From Protonemura montana (Eukaryota; Arthropoda; Insecta; Plecoptera; Nemouridae), in contig OX387608.1 of the NCBI GenBank assembly GCA_947568835.1, forward strand, positions 15,848,001 to 15,912,000: a stretch of 64,000 nt of DNA, read 5' to 3'. Both the position numbers and the translations under genes were made by a program. Position 1 is the first letter of the stretch; every line of letters starts with the position of its first letter. Shown piece by piece: positions 39,817 to 51,303 of this stretch. The notes beneath the pieces were generated by a model. It made no database searches and was not told the origin of the DNA. It saw only the letters and a program-made list of their open reading frames with translations.

Positions 39817-39978
39817 TCATCTTGTATTATTTCGCAACATATTCGCGACTCGGTCTAGGCTCCCTAGGTGTATAAGTTCCAGAGCGCCCAATCGAGCGCC
39901 GACGCAGAACTTCGAGAGCTTCCAGCGGCGTAGCACGAGGGCGTTCTGCACGGCCCGTGCTTGAACGGGTTCGGCCAT
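39817..39978 (-). CDS. Small ORF of 53 codons, unrecognised
   Basis: ATG in a good context (cacaaaATGGCC) opens MAEPVQARAVQNALVLRRWK and continues FCVGARLGALELIHLGSLDR. The GC-rich codon use resembles the real exons in this window. No family recognised. It may be a small gene, a first exon, or chance in a GC-rich patch. Confidence 0.2.
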   Translation of the reverse strand: MAEPVQARAVQNALVLRRWKLSKFCVGARLGALELIHLGSLDRVANMLRNNTR

Positions 39979-40355
39979 TTTGTGGGGAAAACACAAACAC
40001 ATGTAGCGCTAATCCCTTGATCGTCCTAGAAGTCTGTCATGCAAGTAGACTCGGCGCTTCACGTGGGTCGACCTTGCCTTTCAAGGGGTACCAACCCCTG
40101 GGACAGTTTGAGTAGACGCTCCTGTCCCACGGTATCGCGGTCTCAGGAAGGCGGTGATTCCTGCTCGTGTGCTTTTAGGTCAAGATCTCGAAGAACCGAA
40201 GAAAGGCATTGACACTTCGTGACGACTCGTAAGCATTTAGTTCATTTCTTTTATAAAATATGCTTTTCTCACTAACACTTTTTCCGACATCAGGTGTTTT
40301 TTTTTTCTTTATTTTCATATTGGAGCCCGGAGTCGAGCTTTGCTGACGAGGTCCA

Positions 40356-41520
40356 CGATGCGGTCCCTGCCACGCTGTCTGCTGAACAAGGTCCACACTG
40401 CGGTCCCTGCCAGGCCACGCTGTCTGCTGAACGAGGTCCACACTGCGGTCCCTGCCAGGCCACGCTGTCAGCTGAACGAGGGCCACACTGCGGTCCCTGC
40501 CGGGCCACGCTGTCTGCTGAACGAGGGCCACACTGCGGTCCCTGCCAGGCCACGCTGTCTGCTGAACGAGGGCCACACTGCGGTCCCTGCCAGGCCACGC
40601 TGTCTGCTGAACGAGGGCCACACTGCGGTCCCTGCCGGGCCACGCTGTCTGCTGAACGTGGGCCACACTGCGGTCCCTGCCAGGCCACGCTGTCTGCTGA
40701 ACGTGGGCCACACTGCAGTCCCTGCCAGGCCACGCTGTCTACTGAACGAGGTCCACACTGCGGTCCCTGCCAGCCCACGCTGTCTGCTGAACGAGGACCA
40801 CATTGCGGTCCACACTGCGGTCCCTGCCGGGCCACGCTGTCTGCTGAACGTGGGCCACACTGCGGTCCCTGCCAGGCCACGCTGTCTGCTGAACGAGGGC
40901 CACATTGCGGTCCCTGCCAGGCCACGCTGTCTGCTGAACGAGGTCCACACGGCGGTCCCTTCCAGGCCACGCTGTCTGCTGAACGAGGTCCACACTGCGG
41001 TCCCTTCCAGGCCACACTGCGGTCCCTGCCAGGCCACACTGCCGTCCCTGCCGGGCCACGCTGTCTGCTGAACGAGGGCCACACTGCGGTCCCTGCCAGG
41101 CCACACTGTCTGCTGAACGTGGTCCACACTGCGGTCCACACTGCGGTCCACACTGCGGTCCCTGCCGGGCCACGCTGTCTGCTGAACGAGGTCCATACTG
41201 CGGTCCCTGCCAGGCCACGCTGTCTGCTGAACGTGGTCCACACTGCGGTCCCTGCCAGGCCACGCTGTCTGCTGAACGTGGGCCACACTGCGGTCCCTGC
41301 CAGGCCACGCTGTCTGCTGAACGTGGTCCATACTGCGGTCCGTGCCAGGCCACGCTGTCTGCTGAACGTGGTCCACACTGCGGTCCCTGCCGGGCCACGC
41401 TGTCTACTAAACGTGGTCCACACTGCGGTCCCTGCCGGGCCACGCTGTCTACTGAACGTGGTCCACACTGCGGTCCCTGCCGGGCCACGCTGTCTACTGA
41501 ACGTGGTCCACACTGCGGTG
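40356..41520. repeat. 45-bp minisatellite, about 26 units
   Basis: The unit is close to GGTCCACACTGCGGTCCCTG then CCAGGCCACGCTGTCTGCTG then AACGA. Because 45 is divisible by three, the array is open in five of six frames, for example HCGPCQATLSAERGP on the plus strand and RQRGLAGTAVWTTFS on the minus. Variation is mostly A/G-type at a few fixed positions. Local 12-bp duplications (CACTGCGGTCCA) occur around 40800 and 41130. A coding role cannot be excluded, but no start, splice or homology evidence supports one frame over the others. Confidence 0.95.
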
Positions 41521-41525
41521 GAAGA

Positions 41526-43129
41526 AACGTGGAGCGAACGAGCGTTTGGAATCAGGAACTGTTCTCCCTTTTAATGTTTTTGTTTGTGTTCAATGTTTGT
41601 GTCTATGTTTTATGTTTGTACCCGACTGTACTAATTGCGTTTGATGTTACTGTTACTTGCCTTGCTGTTTCTCTGACTTGTGTTTGTTTAATCCTGGTAA
41701 CAGGAATCTAATTTGTTACCTAACCCTACCTTTCAGCACCTGATAATCAAATGCCAGACAATAACAAAAGCTTTTCTCGTTTCATTGTTGCGAACGTCAC
41801 GTGCGCGGAGTCTTGGCAGCGGCAGGATTCAAGTCGCAACTTAAACACTGCTACCAACGCGACGGGCCGATTGTTGCGTCGGCACCATGGCTACCAACTG
41901 GATCGTCACCATGGCAACGAAGATGGAACGCAGTCTAGAAGAGGGTCCTGGTTCGTGTCCCAGTAGCTGGCCAGTCACCATGGCAACTGAGGTGAGGTAA
42001 CAAATAAATATTCTATATTATTTAACAAGTTGAGTCGAGACCGAAGAAAGGCTTGATGCTTCCGGATCATTTTGAAACTTGGTGCATCTCTGAGCGGTGA
42101 AATTTGTCCGCCTAACGTTTGTTTAATTTTTATCCTTTGATTTGCAGCTGACCGTGAGGCTCAAGATTAGGCCCCCACGACACTTCAGAGCTCGATTCAG
42201 GCGGAGAATGAAGATGGATACGCTGCTCGTCTGACCAATGGTAAGCCACGATTCAATCGGCATTTTCCACAACAAATCCGCTGCGAGAATCGATTCTTCC
42301 AACTGGCCTTGCACTAAACGAGTCTGTCAATTGTTTGCTCATTTAAATGTCGCATCTGTCCGTCCCAGCGGCGTCGCAAACTGCTGGCAATCGTGACTGA
42401 CGTCTGTTGTTTGCTTTGCCTGCAGTGTTCGATCACGACGAAGGAAGGTGATGATGAAGACCTCGAGGAATCGGAGCGACACCACTGCCCCCCGGACAAG
42501 AGACTCACGATGGAACGTACCAGACAACAAAACTACAGGTAAACTTTTTACCACCTTATAATAATAATGTTTATTTTTTAGCTTTTCAGCCGGTATTTTA
42601 CACATTATGTAACAGAGAAACAAAACATTACAATTGTTTCGCCCACTTCATGCCCATTATTTTAAATTCATTCACATCTACACTCGTTACATTGACATTA
42701 AATCCATCAAATATCTTAAAACCATTTTGCACTTATTACAATTTCTTGCAAATGTCTTGTAATTTGATGCCCCCCTTGTGTTGCAATCATGCACCGACTT
42801 TCGACCTGACGTGAACACTAAAAAACAGCTGACAAAACTAAACCCAATCAACAGGTTCATGGACAGCAAACAAAGTCAATGTTTTCCTTTGTTCAAGAAC
42901 TGGTTCGGCACTTGTTCCCGAGTAAACGTAGCTATTCAGAGCATGTGTTGAGTGTGCAAGAGTAGTCATGTACCTGGCAACGAGTCTAATGTGACTTTAT
43001 TCTGTTGTTTTCAGGTGGATTCCACGAGCCGCTGCTTGAAGCCTCTCGTTTCAACCGACGGAACTCCGACAAGAACTCTGCACACGGCTTGGAGACCTTG
43101 GTTCAAGTCCTGGAAATTGTAGCGACGAC
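41526..43129. other. Promoter-like interval with exon-like pieces, no consistent coding frame
   Basis: After an E-box (CACGTG at about 41798), ATG at 41887 opens MATNWIVTMATKMERSLEE to a donor-like GTGAGG. Acceptor/donor-bounded segments follow at about 42148-42240, 42426-42539 and from 43016. The second segment has a stop in every frame, so no protein can be joined through all of them; a non-coding spliced transcript would fit. A LINE-tail-like sequence (AATAATGTTTATTTTTTAGC) at 42560 matches one at 12620. Confidence 0.3.
41905..41987 (+). promoter_or_regulatory. Two perfect RFX X-boxes 69 bases apart
   Basis: GTCACCATGGCAAC occurs at 41905-41918 and again at 41974-41987. Both match the RFX consensus GTNRCCNNRGYAAC exactly and are near-palindromic. 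A looser relative (GGCACCATGGCTAC) precedes them at 41881. Two identical 14-mers so close together are unlikely by chance, but ATG-containing repeats could also arise by local duplication. Confidence 0.45.
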
Positions 43130-44850
43130 GCGCTGTGAGAGTTATCGGAACATTGCATAATGTTCGTGTTAGCACCCGTGGGGCCCGTCACGACGTTTGT
43201 TTGTCATGGTTTCCGCACGTCACAAGTTCAGCAAATGCTCGGCGATTGATTAAAATCGTCACAAATTACAGATTCTAATCGGCCATGACCGCTGACCTCG
43301 CGGAACAAATGCTTGTTAATATCAAATGAATCACTCTCGCAGTTGGCAGATTTATGTAAACACAAACACGTAGATAGTAACTCGGATATTTGATATTTAT
43401 TTCTCATCTTACAATTGTACACGGTATTTCACGTTGGCAAGGAACTATTCTAGGTACAATGCTATCATTTTTATATATAATATGATGAGTATGATAAAGA
43501 ATATGATAATTTATAAAAGTGATATAAGTAACATGCTATTGTTATTGTTAAAGCGCTTGAATTGTAGTTGATGATTAGAAATGTACCAATCTAAAGCTGT
43601 TGAATTGGAATCATTGTAATTACCATGTTGTAAGATAAAAATTTACAACCCCAAAGCTATTTGACTGGGATATTCCCGGTTGAAAAGCTATTTGCTGTGT
43701 TTTTTGTGCATGTTAAACTGATGTTTCACTCACTGTTCCCTTCGTATTTGAAGCGGTATTTTGTATCTGCTGGAAGTAGCATATTTATTTAAATGAGCTC
43801 TCGCTTGAACAGATTTGAAGGAGGTTGACAATTCAAGTACACTGTATCTCCTTTCCCTTCCGAGCGGTGTAAGTTTTTGGTGACCTGCTGCATGCCGTGG
43901 ACAAATCAGACTCATTTCCTGACGATAACCACCAGACCAGATGACCAGACGACCAGATGATTTGTTTGTAGTCTTGAAGTAGTTGATCCAAACGGTCTAG
44001 GATGAATATGTATACAAGCTGATTGAATAGTAATTTGTTAGGATAGAGGGTGCCAAGAAATTTGAATGTGAGGATAAGGGTAAATGAAATGGTAAAATCT
44101 CGGAGTAGATGATAATTTTAGATTAGTTTGTTTGACAGTAGAATTTATAATCTCGTACAATATTTCAACTGAGAAACGGTGGTAAGTTAACACGTGGGAA
44201 CATTTTGGTTTTTCAATAAAATGGGTAAAAATCGGAATTGTAAACGACAAGTGAAGTGACTGAAAATAATGTTTAAATTTGTAAAAAAAAAAAGAGGATT
44301 ATTAAAAAAAGATAGATTAGGTTAAAAATTTTAGTGTATTTTTGCCGCCTCATTTAACTTGTAAATCAAAGTTATATCTTGAAAAAATGTGATTAAATAA
44401 TTAAAATACAATTATGGTTAGAATAACAGGATAATATTAATAGGTTATTTAAATTTTAATGGAAGATGCTGGTTCAAATTTTATTTTGCCTTCAGGTAGA
44501 TACATCTGTATGTTCTTATTAATGAAAATGATTTTTGAGTTGGGTCGGGTTTTCGTCTGGTAGTCATAGCCGGTTGGATAGTTTATGCTACACTGTTTTA
44601 ATTGTAACATTTTTCAGTATTTTAGTGCATTCCCAGTAAATAAGTAATTACTGTCTGTTTTGTGGTAATGTATTTAATTTTTGCAAGATTTTAAGTTGTA
44701 TTGTGTATTATTTTCGAAGTTTTTACAATATTTTATTTTTTTTTGTTTAAATTTGCGACTGGGCAATGTGATTGTAGCCTCCAATGAGGTATTAAAATAT
44801 CCGCCATGTTCAATCTGAATATGGCGCTGGTTGGGGTCGGGTGAATATTC
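43130..44850 (-). repeat. Dispersed repeat family C, copy 2 (inverted)
   Basis: Read on the minus strand, it starts with CCGACCCCAACCAGCGCCAT, TATTCAGATTGAACATGGCG (44835-44790). It continues with CTACCAGACGAAAACCCGAC, CCAACTCAAAAATC (about 44575-44530) and ends with CAAGCATTTGTTCCGCGAGG, TCAGCGGTCATGGCCGATTA and GGTTTCC...CATTATGCAATG (43310-43140). These correspond to both ends of the copy at 62940-64000. The middle is AT-rich and specific to this copy. The Harbinger-like transposase begins at its left-hand boundary as read on the minus strand. Confidence 0.7.
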
Positions 44851-46430
44851 GCTAGCTGCTAGACTGACGGATCGAAAACCGCATGTGGTTTCTAAACAAG
44901 GAAGAACGCCAGGCAAGCGTTCGGGTTATGTAGTTGCAAATATTGAAAGAGAAGATAGAGTTGCATTGAGGGGACCGAAACAACTAAGTACTCGTGTCGA
45001 TGAATTAGCCATGGACGAATTAGGATCTATGCACATTTTTAGACTGCCTAAAGCCATAATTCGAACCCTCATTGAAGGGTTCATGCCAAACTTGCCGCAT
45101 CAAAGCAGGCTACCAAGTCTTGACGGTGGAAGTTCAGGTAAGTTATACTTAGCAGTAGCTTTGATCACCTAAAGCAATAGATTTTGCTTGCAGGTGCCAA
45201 CTGCAGTTCGATTTTTTGCATTTGGAAGCTCTCCGATGCTGTAGCTAATGATAGAAATCTAATGATGAGCCAATCTTCTGCTAGTCGGTGCATAAGAAGG
45301 GCACACGATGCCTGTCAATCCACCCGACTACAGCAAGCTGCAGTGAAGCAAAGAAAGTTTAAAAATCTTGGGATAGGACATTCATTTCTAGTAGCTATTT
45401 CTAATTCTAATTCATTTCTAATTCAATACAAAGCTAGCTATTCATCGTTTCTCCCTATCCCTGTCAATGTATTTCTTTTTATTGAATGTGACGCATTTTC
45501 TTCTTGAGATTTCAGGACGAATTTAATTTTCCAGGGGTAATTGGTTGCATCGATGGGACGCTTGTTTCAATTGTACCTCCTCCAAAACTAGATCCACTGT
45601 ATCCCAAACATATACATACATATTTATATATATATGTGAATCATTTTGGATAACACTCTCTTATCATTCAATTGGTGATTACAAAACAACCCCTTTCTTG
45701 TCTAGTGCAGTGTGTAGTGCTGACCCAGCTTAGCAATGCTACTCTGGGCAAAGTGGAAATGCTATCAAATTTGTTACAGGTATGTGATGCAGAATTGAAG
45801 GTGATGAAAATTGTTTCCAATTAACCTGGAAGAAGCCATGATGCATTCATCTGGCGCTGCTCGCAACTCGCAGGTTGGTTCATACATGCTTTGAGACAAG
45901 TTATCTTTACCAACAATTGGTTGGAAGTTCTTGTTTGTTATTGGACCTAGGGATTACAAGATACAGTGCATTACATTTTGAGTTACTTCATTACTTATTA
46001 TTATTCTATCATTTTTATTTGAATTTATATAATTGAAGTAACCAAACATGAAAAAAGTAGGAACTATTATATATATTTTTTCATTATTATCCCTAGGAGA
46101 TAGTGGCTACCCCCTTGAACCTTGGCTAATGGTTCCAGTGGCAAATCCGGCTCCTTACTCACCATCAGCCAATTTCAACGAGACGTTCGCATGAGTGAGG
46201 AATTGCGTGGAACGGCTCAATGGTGCCTTCAAATCTAGGTGGCGATGCTGTCAAAAGAACCGTGTTCTGCATTACATGCTCCCAATGGCATCCCAAATTG
46301 TCTCTGCGTGCATCATACTTGAAAACACCGCAGTGGTACATTGTGTGCCCGTTGTTGACAAACCCAGCAGCGTGATGGTGTCGCTCATGACCGGGACCCC
46401 CGACTAATGGCGGGAACGCTTGTACGTACC
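44831..46430 (+). pseudogene. Broken PIF/Harbinger (HARBI1-like) transposase
   Basis: Pieces of one HARBI1-like protein lie in order in different frames. These are MHIFRLPKAIIRTLIEGF (about 45030), VPTAVRFFAFGSS (45194), NLMMSQSSASRCIRRAHDAC (45258), FPGVIGCIDGTLVSIVPPP (45520, first catalytic Asp), GRSHDAFIWRC (45830, second Asp region), GDSGYPLEPWLMVPVANPAP (46098) and RNCVERLNGAFKSRWRCC (46198, catalytic Glu region). They are interrupted by frameshifts and a stop after NETFA. The family is a DDE endonuclease that moves PIF/Harbinger elements. This copy cannot code for an intact enzyme. Confidence 0.85.
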
Positions 46431-46494
46431 AACATCATTGCTCGGATTTTTACACCATGATTAAACCATGGACCAGAACACTTTTGTGGTTTAA

Positions 46495-46790
46495 CTTTGC
46501 CTCTTAACAAAAACTATTTCAACTGGGTTTTGAATGCTAAGTGAAGAACAACTAAATTTCCCGACGTTTCGTAACTTGTACCTGTTACTTTTTCAAGAGT
46601 AAAAGCAGTCCTGACAATTTTCTGATAAGAGAAGAAACATAAAAAATTATAACCATTACCTACTTCAAGCTTTCTAAATGCACCTAAATAAAATAATCAG
46701 GGTCAATAATTAAAAAACTAACGTATTTTGTATTTTCTGAAGTAAAATCCCAAACAAATTAGCGTTTTTTACCAACTAACCGATTATGTG
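46495..46790 (+). repeat. Dispersed repeat family B, plus orientation
   Basis: ACAAAAACTATTTCAACTGG, GTGAAGAACAACTAAATTTC, CGTTTCGTAACTTGTACCTG and the downstream AATAAAATAATCAGGGTCAA match 7110-7400 inverted over their whole length. It directly follows the Harbinger remnant. Confidence 0.7.
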
Positions 46791-46849
46791 TATGTTTAGA
46801 CACAGGTATAAAAGCTCTCATAATGAATCTATGAATCTCTAACGCATCA

Positions 46850-47095
46850 GCAATTGACACGGAGCGTCATAGAGGGTTTGATTTCTTTTTATGTCACTAC
46901 CGCAGGTCGATGGAACTGTCTACAAGAGCATCATCGACATGATCTTCCCACAACATCAACACATAGCGTGAAGTCACCTGCTGGCTCCTAGTTCTGTGAC
47001 ATCTCCGCCGTTGCATTGGTGCCACTCAACGATAATACGTACGTAACACTTCAAATACAATTGGAGGCTGGATTTGTTAGAAGTTGAAATAAAAG
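46850..47095. repeat. Copy of a sequence inverted at 55975-56212
   Basis: GTCACTACCGCAGGTCGATG, CACATAGCGTGAAGTCACCT and GCTGGCTCCTAGTTCTGTGA recur inverted, with small changes, just after the LINE at 53540-55910. In both places the segment lies beyond the 3' side of a LINE of the same family, so it is probably part of that element's 3' UTR. A plus-strand exon-like reading (VDGTVYKSIIDMIFPQ) is present but has no partner. Confidence 0.65.
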
Positions 47096-47101
47096 TGAAT
47101 A

Positions 47102-47168
47102 GATAAACCAGCTCCTGCCAGCCCTTGCCAGCCCTTGCTAGCCCCTGCCAGCCCCTGCCAGCCCTTGC
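47102..47168. repeat. Short 10-bp minisatellite
   Basis: About six units of CTTGCCAGCC / CCTGCCAGCC. Immediately after it an acceptor-like tgcttgcag (ends 47202) leads into an acidic open stretch, DNVADQDCFLVAIDNLASAD to SDSDSSLR and TAG at 47337-47339. This looks like a terminal exon but has no identified upstream exon. Confidence 0.6.
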
Positions 47169-47589
47169 TCAGTTACGATGCTCAGTCTAACGTTGCTTGC
47201 AGACAACGTTGCTGACCAAGACTGCTTCCTTGTTGCCATTGACAACCTGGCCAGCGCTGATGAAGACAAGGACGATGATGACGGCGCCGGGAACGAAGAC
47301 CTCGCCTCGACGTCCGACTCGGATTCCAGTCTTCGGTAGCTCTCAGAGGGAGCCGACTCGGATGCATGCGAAGCTTTGTTCCTTGATTGAAGTTTGCATC
47401 GGTCTCCATTCGATGGGGATTGTGCTGTTGTTTGCTCCCAAAGGTCAGCAGGGTACACAAGCATTCCAAGGAACTGGTGTCACGTGTAGAAATACAAATA
47501 TAAATACGTTGTCTTACGGAATTTTGGAGTTCTACAAAGCTAACCTTTAAGTTCTACAAAGTTTTGTTACCTGTCTTGAAGTTTGTCCT

Positions 47590-48520
47590 GAAATCTACCG
47601 AGATTTATTTAATTTCAGATATTTATTAGAACCAGATTGAAGACATTATTGAATTATTGGTCAAGTCGGTTGTCGACAAATTCTTGTTCAGAGTAAAAGC
47701 TGTTTTTCAATAAAAATCATGTTAGTTTCATTGAAAAACTTGTTTCTCTGACCCTTGACTTGAAAGTGCTTGTAAGTTTATTGAACATTCGTATCCTTAT
47801 TTCTCAGCACATCAATAATTGTGTTATAAATATACATGCAGGGTAATGCCTGGATATTATATTTGCTTAACAGAGGCCTGCAGGAGTTTTGGTAATAAAA
47901 CCCTGGAGTGGTCAGGTCATAGTTTGCCTGTACCAGGTGTTGGACTGCTTGATTTTAGAGAGTGAATAGTTTTGATGCATGTGGGGAGTGACCCCAAAAG
48001 TCAATGACTTAGTTTAATTGTGAAGGGATACATGCAAAGTAAACAGTCTTGACTGAATTGAAATTACAAATGTTTATGATTCTGTTTACAAGATAACAAC
48101 CTGATGCAATTGCAAGAGCAGTTTGATTAATATGTACATCTCATTTTAGTTTGGCATCTATTTGCACACCAAGGAATTTTGTAAAATTGACCACTTGAAT
48201 ACTTTTCCCATCTACACAGAGTTGAGAGCATTTTAGGTAATTGTCAGCGGAGTTTACTTTTGATTTAAAATGAACTATCACAGTTTTGTTTGGCTTTAAG
48301 TTTCAGTCTGTTCGATGAACTCTAATTGAACATTTGTGATAAAGCCTCTTGACTTAAAATGTTTATGTACGTGTTATTCTCACAGATAAGTTGGGTGGCA
48401 TCGTCAGCATCTGTCATAAGGGTTCCATTTGTGATTGTTTTGGTGAGATTGTTGGTAAAAAGGATGAACAGTAATGGAGAGATGGTTGCTCCTTTTTTGT
48501 TAAAACCATTCTATGAGTGA
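47590..48520 (-). mobile_element. Decayed LINE reverse transcriptase, minus strand
   Basis: The minus strand reads GATISPLLFILFTNNLTKTI, then TDADDATQLICENNTYIN (catalytic YADD mutated to DADD), and further on FYYQNSCRPLLSKYNIQALP. Each piece aligns with the LINE at 53540-55910 (GATISPILFILFTND, YADDTTHLIGENPESIN, FYKDSCRPLFEKFNILPLP). Stops and frameshifts are frequent. Confidence 0.75.
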
Positions 48521-49490
48521 ACGTGATCAGCACAGTTTCTTGAATTGTGGCAGTTTTATTTCTGAATTGTTTGTGTGTAGAAAATATGAGACTTACGACC
48601 CGTGTTTCACGAGGGGGAAATAAATTGAAATCCAGCGAAGAATTAAATGTTGTCTTTTTAATTCTTGCAAGAATTTTCCTATTTGTGCCAATCCAACTGA
48701 AATGTTTTTAGAAGTATTCATTTATTAGTGTTTGTTTTCTTTCAACATAGACCGCAAATAATAAGGTAAGACTCTACCAAGATACATCCAGTGTGAGACT
48801 CAAAGACCACACAGACCTGGCAGTAAACCTCAACTACGGAAGCTCGGTTGAAGTTGGCATTACGGCTTTGAAAATCAAGTTTCCCCATAAATAAGTTGAT
48901 ATGGTTTAAGAAAAAACTCATCAGAAAGGCAGCTGCGTCGATTTTAAATCTGCAATTTTATCTGGATGGCTTAAATGATGAAATAAATTTAAAAGCTAGA
49001 CTTTTGTACAGTACTAAACTGATTTAAACTTTATTAACTTACTCAGTTTTGATAAAAGAATGCAGAATGTGAGTTCATTGAACTCAACTTAAAGTTTAGT
49101 CCACATTAGAAACCCTTGTGGTGTGAAAACCATCCCTATAACCATCAAACGAGTGAAACAATCTGCACGGGCTGGCACGGCCTCGGGCGTTCCAGCTGAA
49201 AATACGGCTAAAACTTGCTGTGAAATCCCCGTCTTGTATCAGGCGAGCAGACGTTGTTGTAGCATTTAGTAGCTCGCGAGCAGAGAGAGAGAAACTATGC
49301 TATGACTAGTAGGCTAAAGAGAGATAGAACATCCAGCATGAGCTGCTACAGCTGCCGTTCACTTTGCTCTCAGCTGTAGGTACAAAGCTTCGTCTCATGA
49401 TTTAAATAACCGCCTACCAAAATTGTGAGAGTGTTCCATGTTTTAAGTGGCGATCCAAAATCAGAACAATAAGCCATTCTCTGCCATTCA
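48521..49490. other. Interval without recognised feature
   Basis: AT-rich; no gene, repeat or RNA that I can support. Confidence 0.3.
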
Positions 49491-49658
49491 AGTATTTGTT
49501 ATTTTCGAGAGATAGTCATGACATGAGCACGGCATGTTGGATAAGTCGCAATCGTAGAAATTGTCGAAGCCTATTGGCAATGGGTGCTCAGGTTCAAAAC
49601 TCTCTCGAGGTACTTTTTGTTTTTCGGAGTGGCGACTGGATTGTATCACTGAGGCTCA

Positions 49659-49794
49659 CATGATCCTGTAAGCGACTTTGTTGCTAATACATATTTGAAA
49701 TGTAGGAATTATTGACTTGAATAACTTCCTTGGTTGCTAAGCAATAAACAGATCGGTGGCATTAGCCTCCTTCTGTACTTGTGCATGTTTTAAA
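49659..49794. repeat. 136-bp identical direct repeat, copy 1
   Basis: This sequence, starting CATGATCCTGTAAGCGACTT and ending ACTTGTGCATGTTTTAAA, is base-for-base identical to 51304-51439. The neighbouring tRNA-like modules differ greatly between the two places. Confidence 0.95.
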
Positions 49795-49812
49795 AGCCAA
49801 GTATTATCGTTC

Positions 49813-49885
49813 GTCATAGCGCTTAGGTAGGCGTGCTTGCCTGTCAAATAAGAGGCTTGCGTTCGATTCCCGAATGGGGAGCTTT
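49813..49885 (+). other. tRNA-like module
   Basis: A-box-like TAGCGCTTAGGTAGG at 49817, B-box-like GCGTTCGATTCCC at 49859 and a TTTTT run at 49883. The T-stem has one mismatch. Confidence 0.4.
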
Positions 49886-50436
49886 TTGATTACGCCAAAC
49901 TCGAGTCGCTCTGGTGGCAAATCGTCGCACTCAGTTGCTGTGAGTGCCAGTTTCTGCCGACAGGTTGCGCTGGGTCTCTTAACTCGACTGCGCGTTCGGT
50001 GAAACTTTACAGATAAGATTCATTTTTCAAATTATGTTTGGTGTGGGCGTTTCCCTCCATGCAGCCGACGTCTGTGTAGTGAAGTGCAGTGATGTGCTTC
50101 GCTGCTGACGTCAGCGGCAAGATTCGTATCACGGGTCAAAGGCCGAGACTCAAATGAGTCGGCCAATGCGACCTGTTCGAGTCCCGTCTATCATTTGGTT
50201 GTGTTGGATGGCAGTTGGTTCATCCATGGTGAAATATCCAGGATGAGTGAACTGAACAAGACTTGGAAAATATTTCCGATGATGGGCATCCATATTTGAT
50301 GAAGTCTACTGATTCATTCGAAAAATATTTTGATTCAAATTCATCGATGCAGTGGCTGGCAATTTGTTCGGATTCTTTGCTGCTGTCGTCACAGTTCAAC
50401 AGTTTATTACTTCCAAAAAACATCAGTACTGTATAG

Positions 50437-50518
50437 CGGCTCGAGTGGTCGAGCGGTTAGAGTGACTGACTGATGTGCAGAAGGTACCGAGTTCGATCCT
50501 CGTCGTGGTCTACTTTTT
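50437..50518 (+). other. tRNA-like module
   Basis: A-box TGGTCGAGCGG at 50446, like tRNA-Leu/Ser, B-box GAGTTCGATCC at 50489, and terminator-like TTTTT at 50514-50518. Its length leaves room for a long variable arm, but the acceptor stem is poor. Confidence 0.45.
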
Positions 50519-51200
50519 GTTTATACTTTTGTCGGCCATATTCATTTTCGTCTTTTTCAGATTTTTCCTTTCATTTTCAAATAATTTTCCCAGCCCTGGT
50601 TAGTTCCAGCCTGGCTCATAGGTGGCGCCACCGTCGACGTCGCGGCGACATTTGTAAATTTAATTTCGATTGCGAATCTTGGTTCAGCTGGTGATGACGT
50701 CAGCGTATCGCTCGCGGCGTTTGCTTGATAAACGGCTGCTTTGGCCTCAAGCGCTACGCCACAATTACTTGATATGTGACGTCAGTTACACCTGACATTT
50801 TCACCAATCCCTGCACTGAGTGCAAGGAGTGTGAAAAATCCGTCCAAGACTGAACCAAGACTGGACCCAGCCTCCAGCGATGGGTGGGAGTAGCAATCAG
50901 CCACTCCAAGAAAAAGAGCTTCCATCGCTTGCCAAGATCCGACGTGGATCAGCAAGACGATGGAGGCCGACTGGTGCGGGACCAGTAACTTGTTGATGCA
51001 CTCGACCCCCTAGACATGTACCAAGTATCACCGAACATGCGCTAGAGTGTGCCTTTTTGATGTTAGCGCTACCTGTTGGGCATCAAACGAACTTGATCAA
51101 TTAGTATTGGGTCGGTAACAGGTGACTACTTGGTCGGCTGTCGCAGGCTGATATTGTCACGTACCAATTTACAGGCATAAAAAAACACTTGCTTCATGAC

Positions 51201-51277
51201 TGCTTGCTGGCCAAGTTGATAGAGTCGATGCCTCTAATCGCTGAGGGTCTGGGTTCGCATCCTAGTGCAGGATTTTG
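51201..51277 (+). other. tRNA-like module
   Basis: A-box TGGCCAAGTTGATAG at 51208, T-arm CTGGGTTCGCATCCTAG with five paired positions including one G-T, followed by ATTTTG. The anticodon arm is not convincing. Confidence 0.45.
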
Positions 51278-51303
51278 TTTTGGTTTTGGAAAAAATTACC
51301 AAC

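Noticed and set aside
40294-41574. 426-residue plus-strand ORF with repeated CGPC, reminiscent of thioredoxin active sites
   Set aside because: The 45-bp period keeps five frames open on both strands; CGPC arises from the repeat CACTGCGGTCCCTGC, and there is no thioredoxin fold sequence around it.
41887-43160. A four-exon protein-coding gene
   Set aside because: The second splice-bounded segment has a stop in all three frames, so no continuous protein can be read through it.
44831-46430. A domesticated, intact HARBI1 gene
   Set aside because: The pieces are in different frames with no splice sites that restore the reading, and a stop interrupts the region just before the catalytic Glu.
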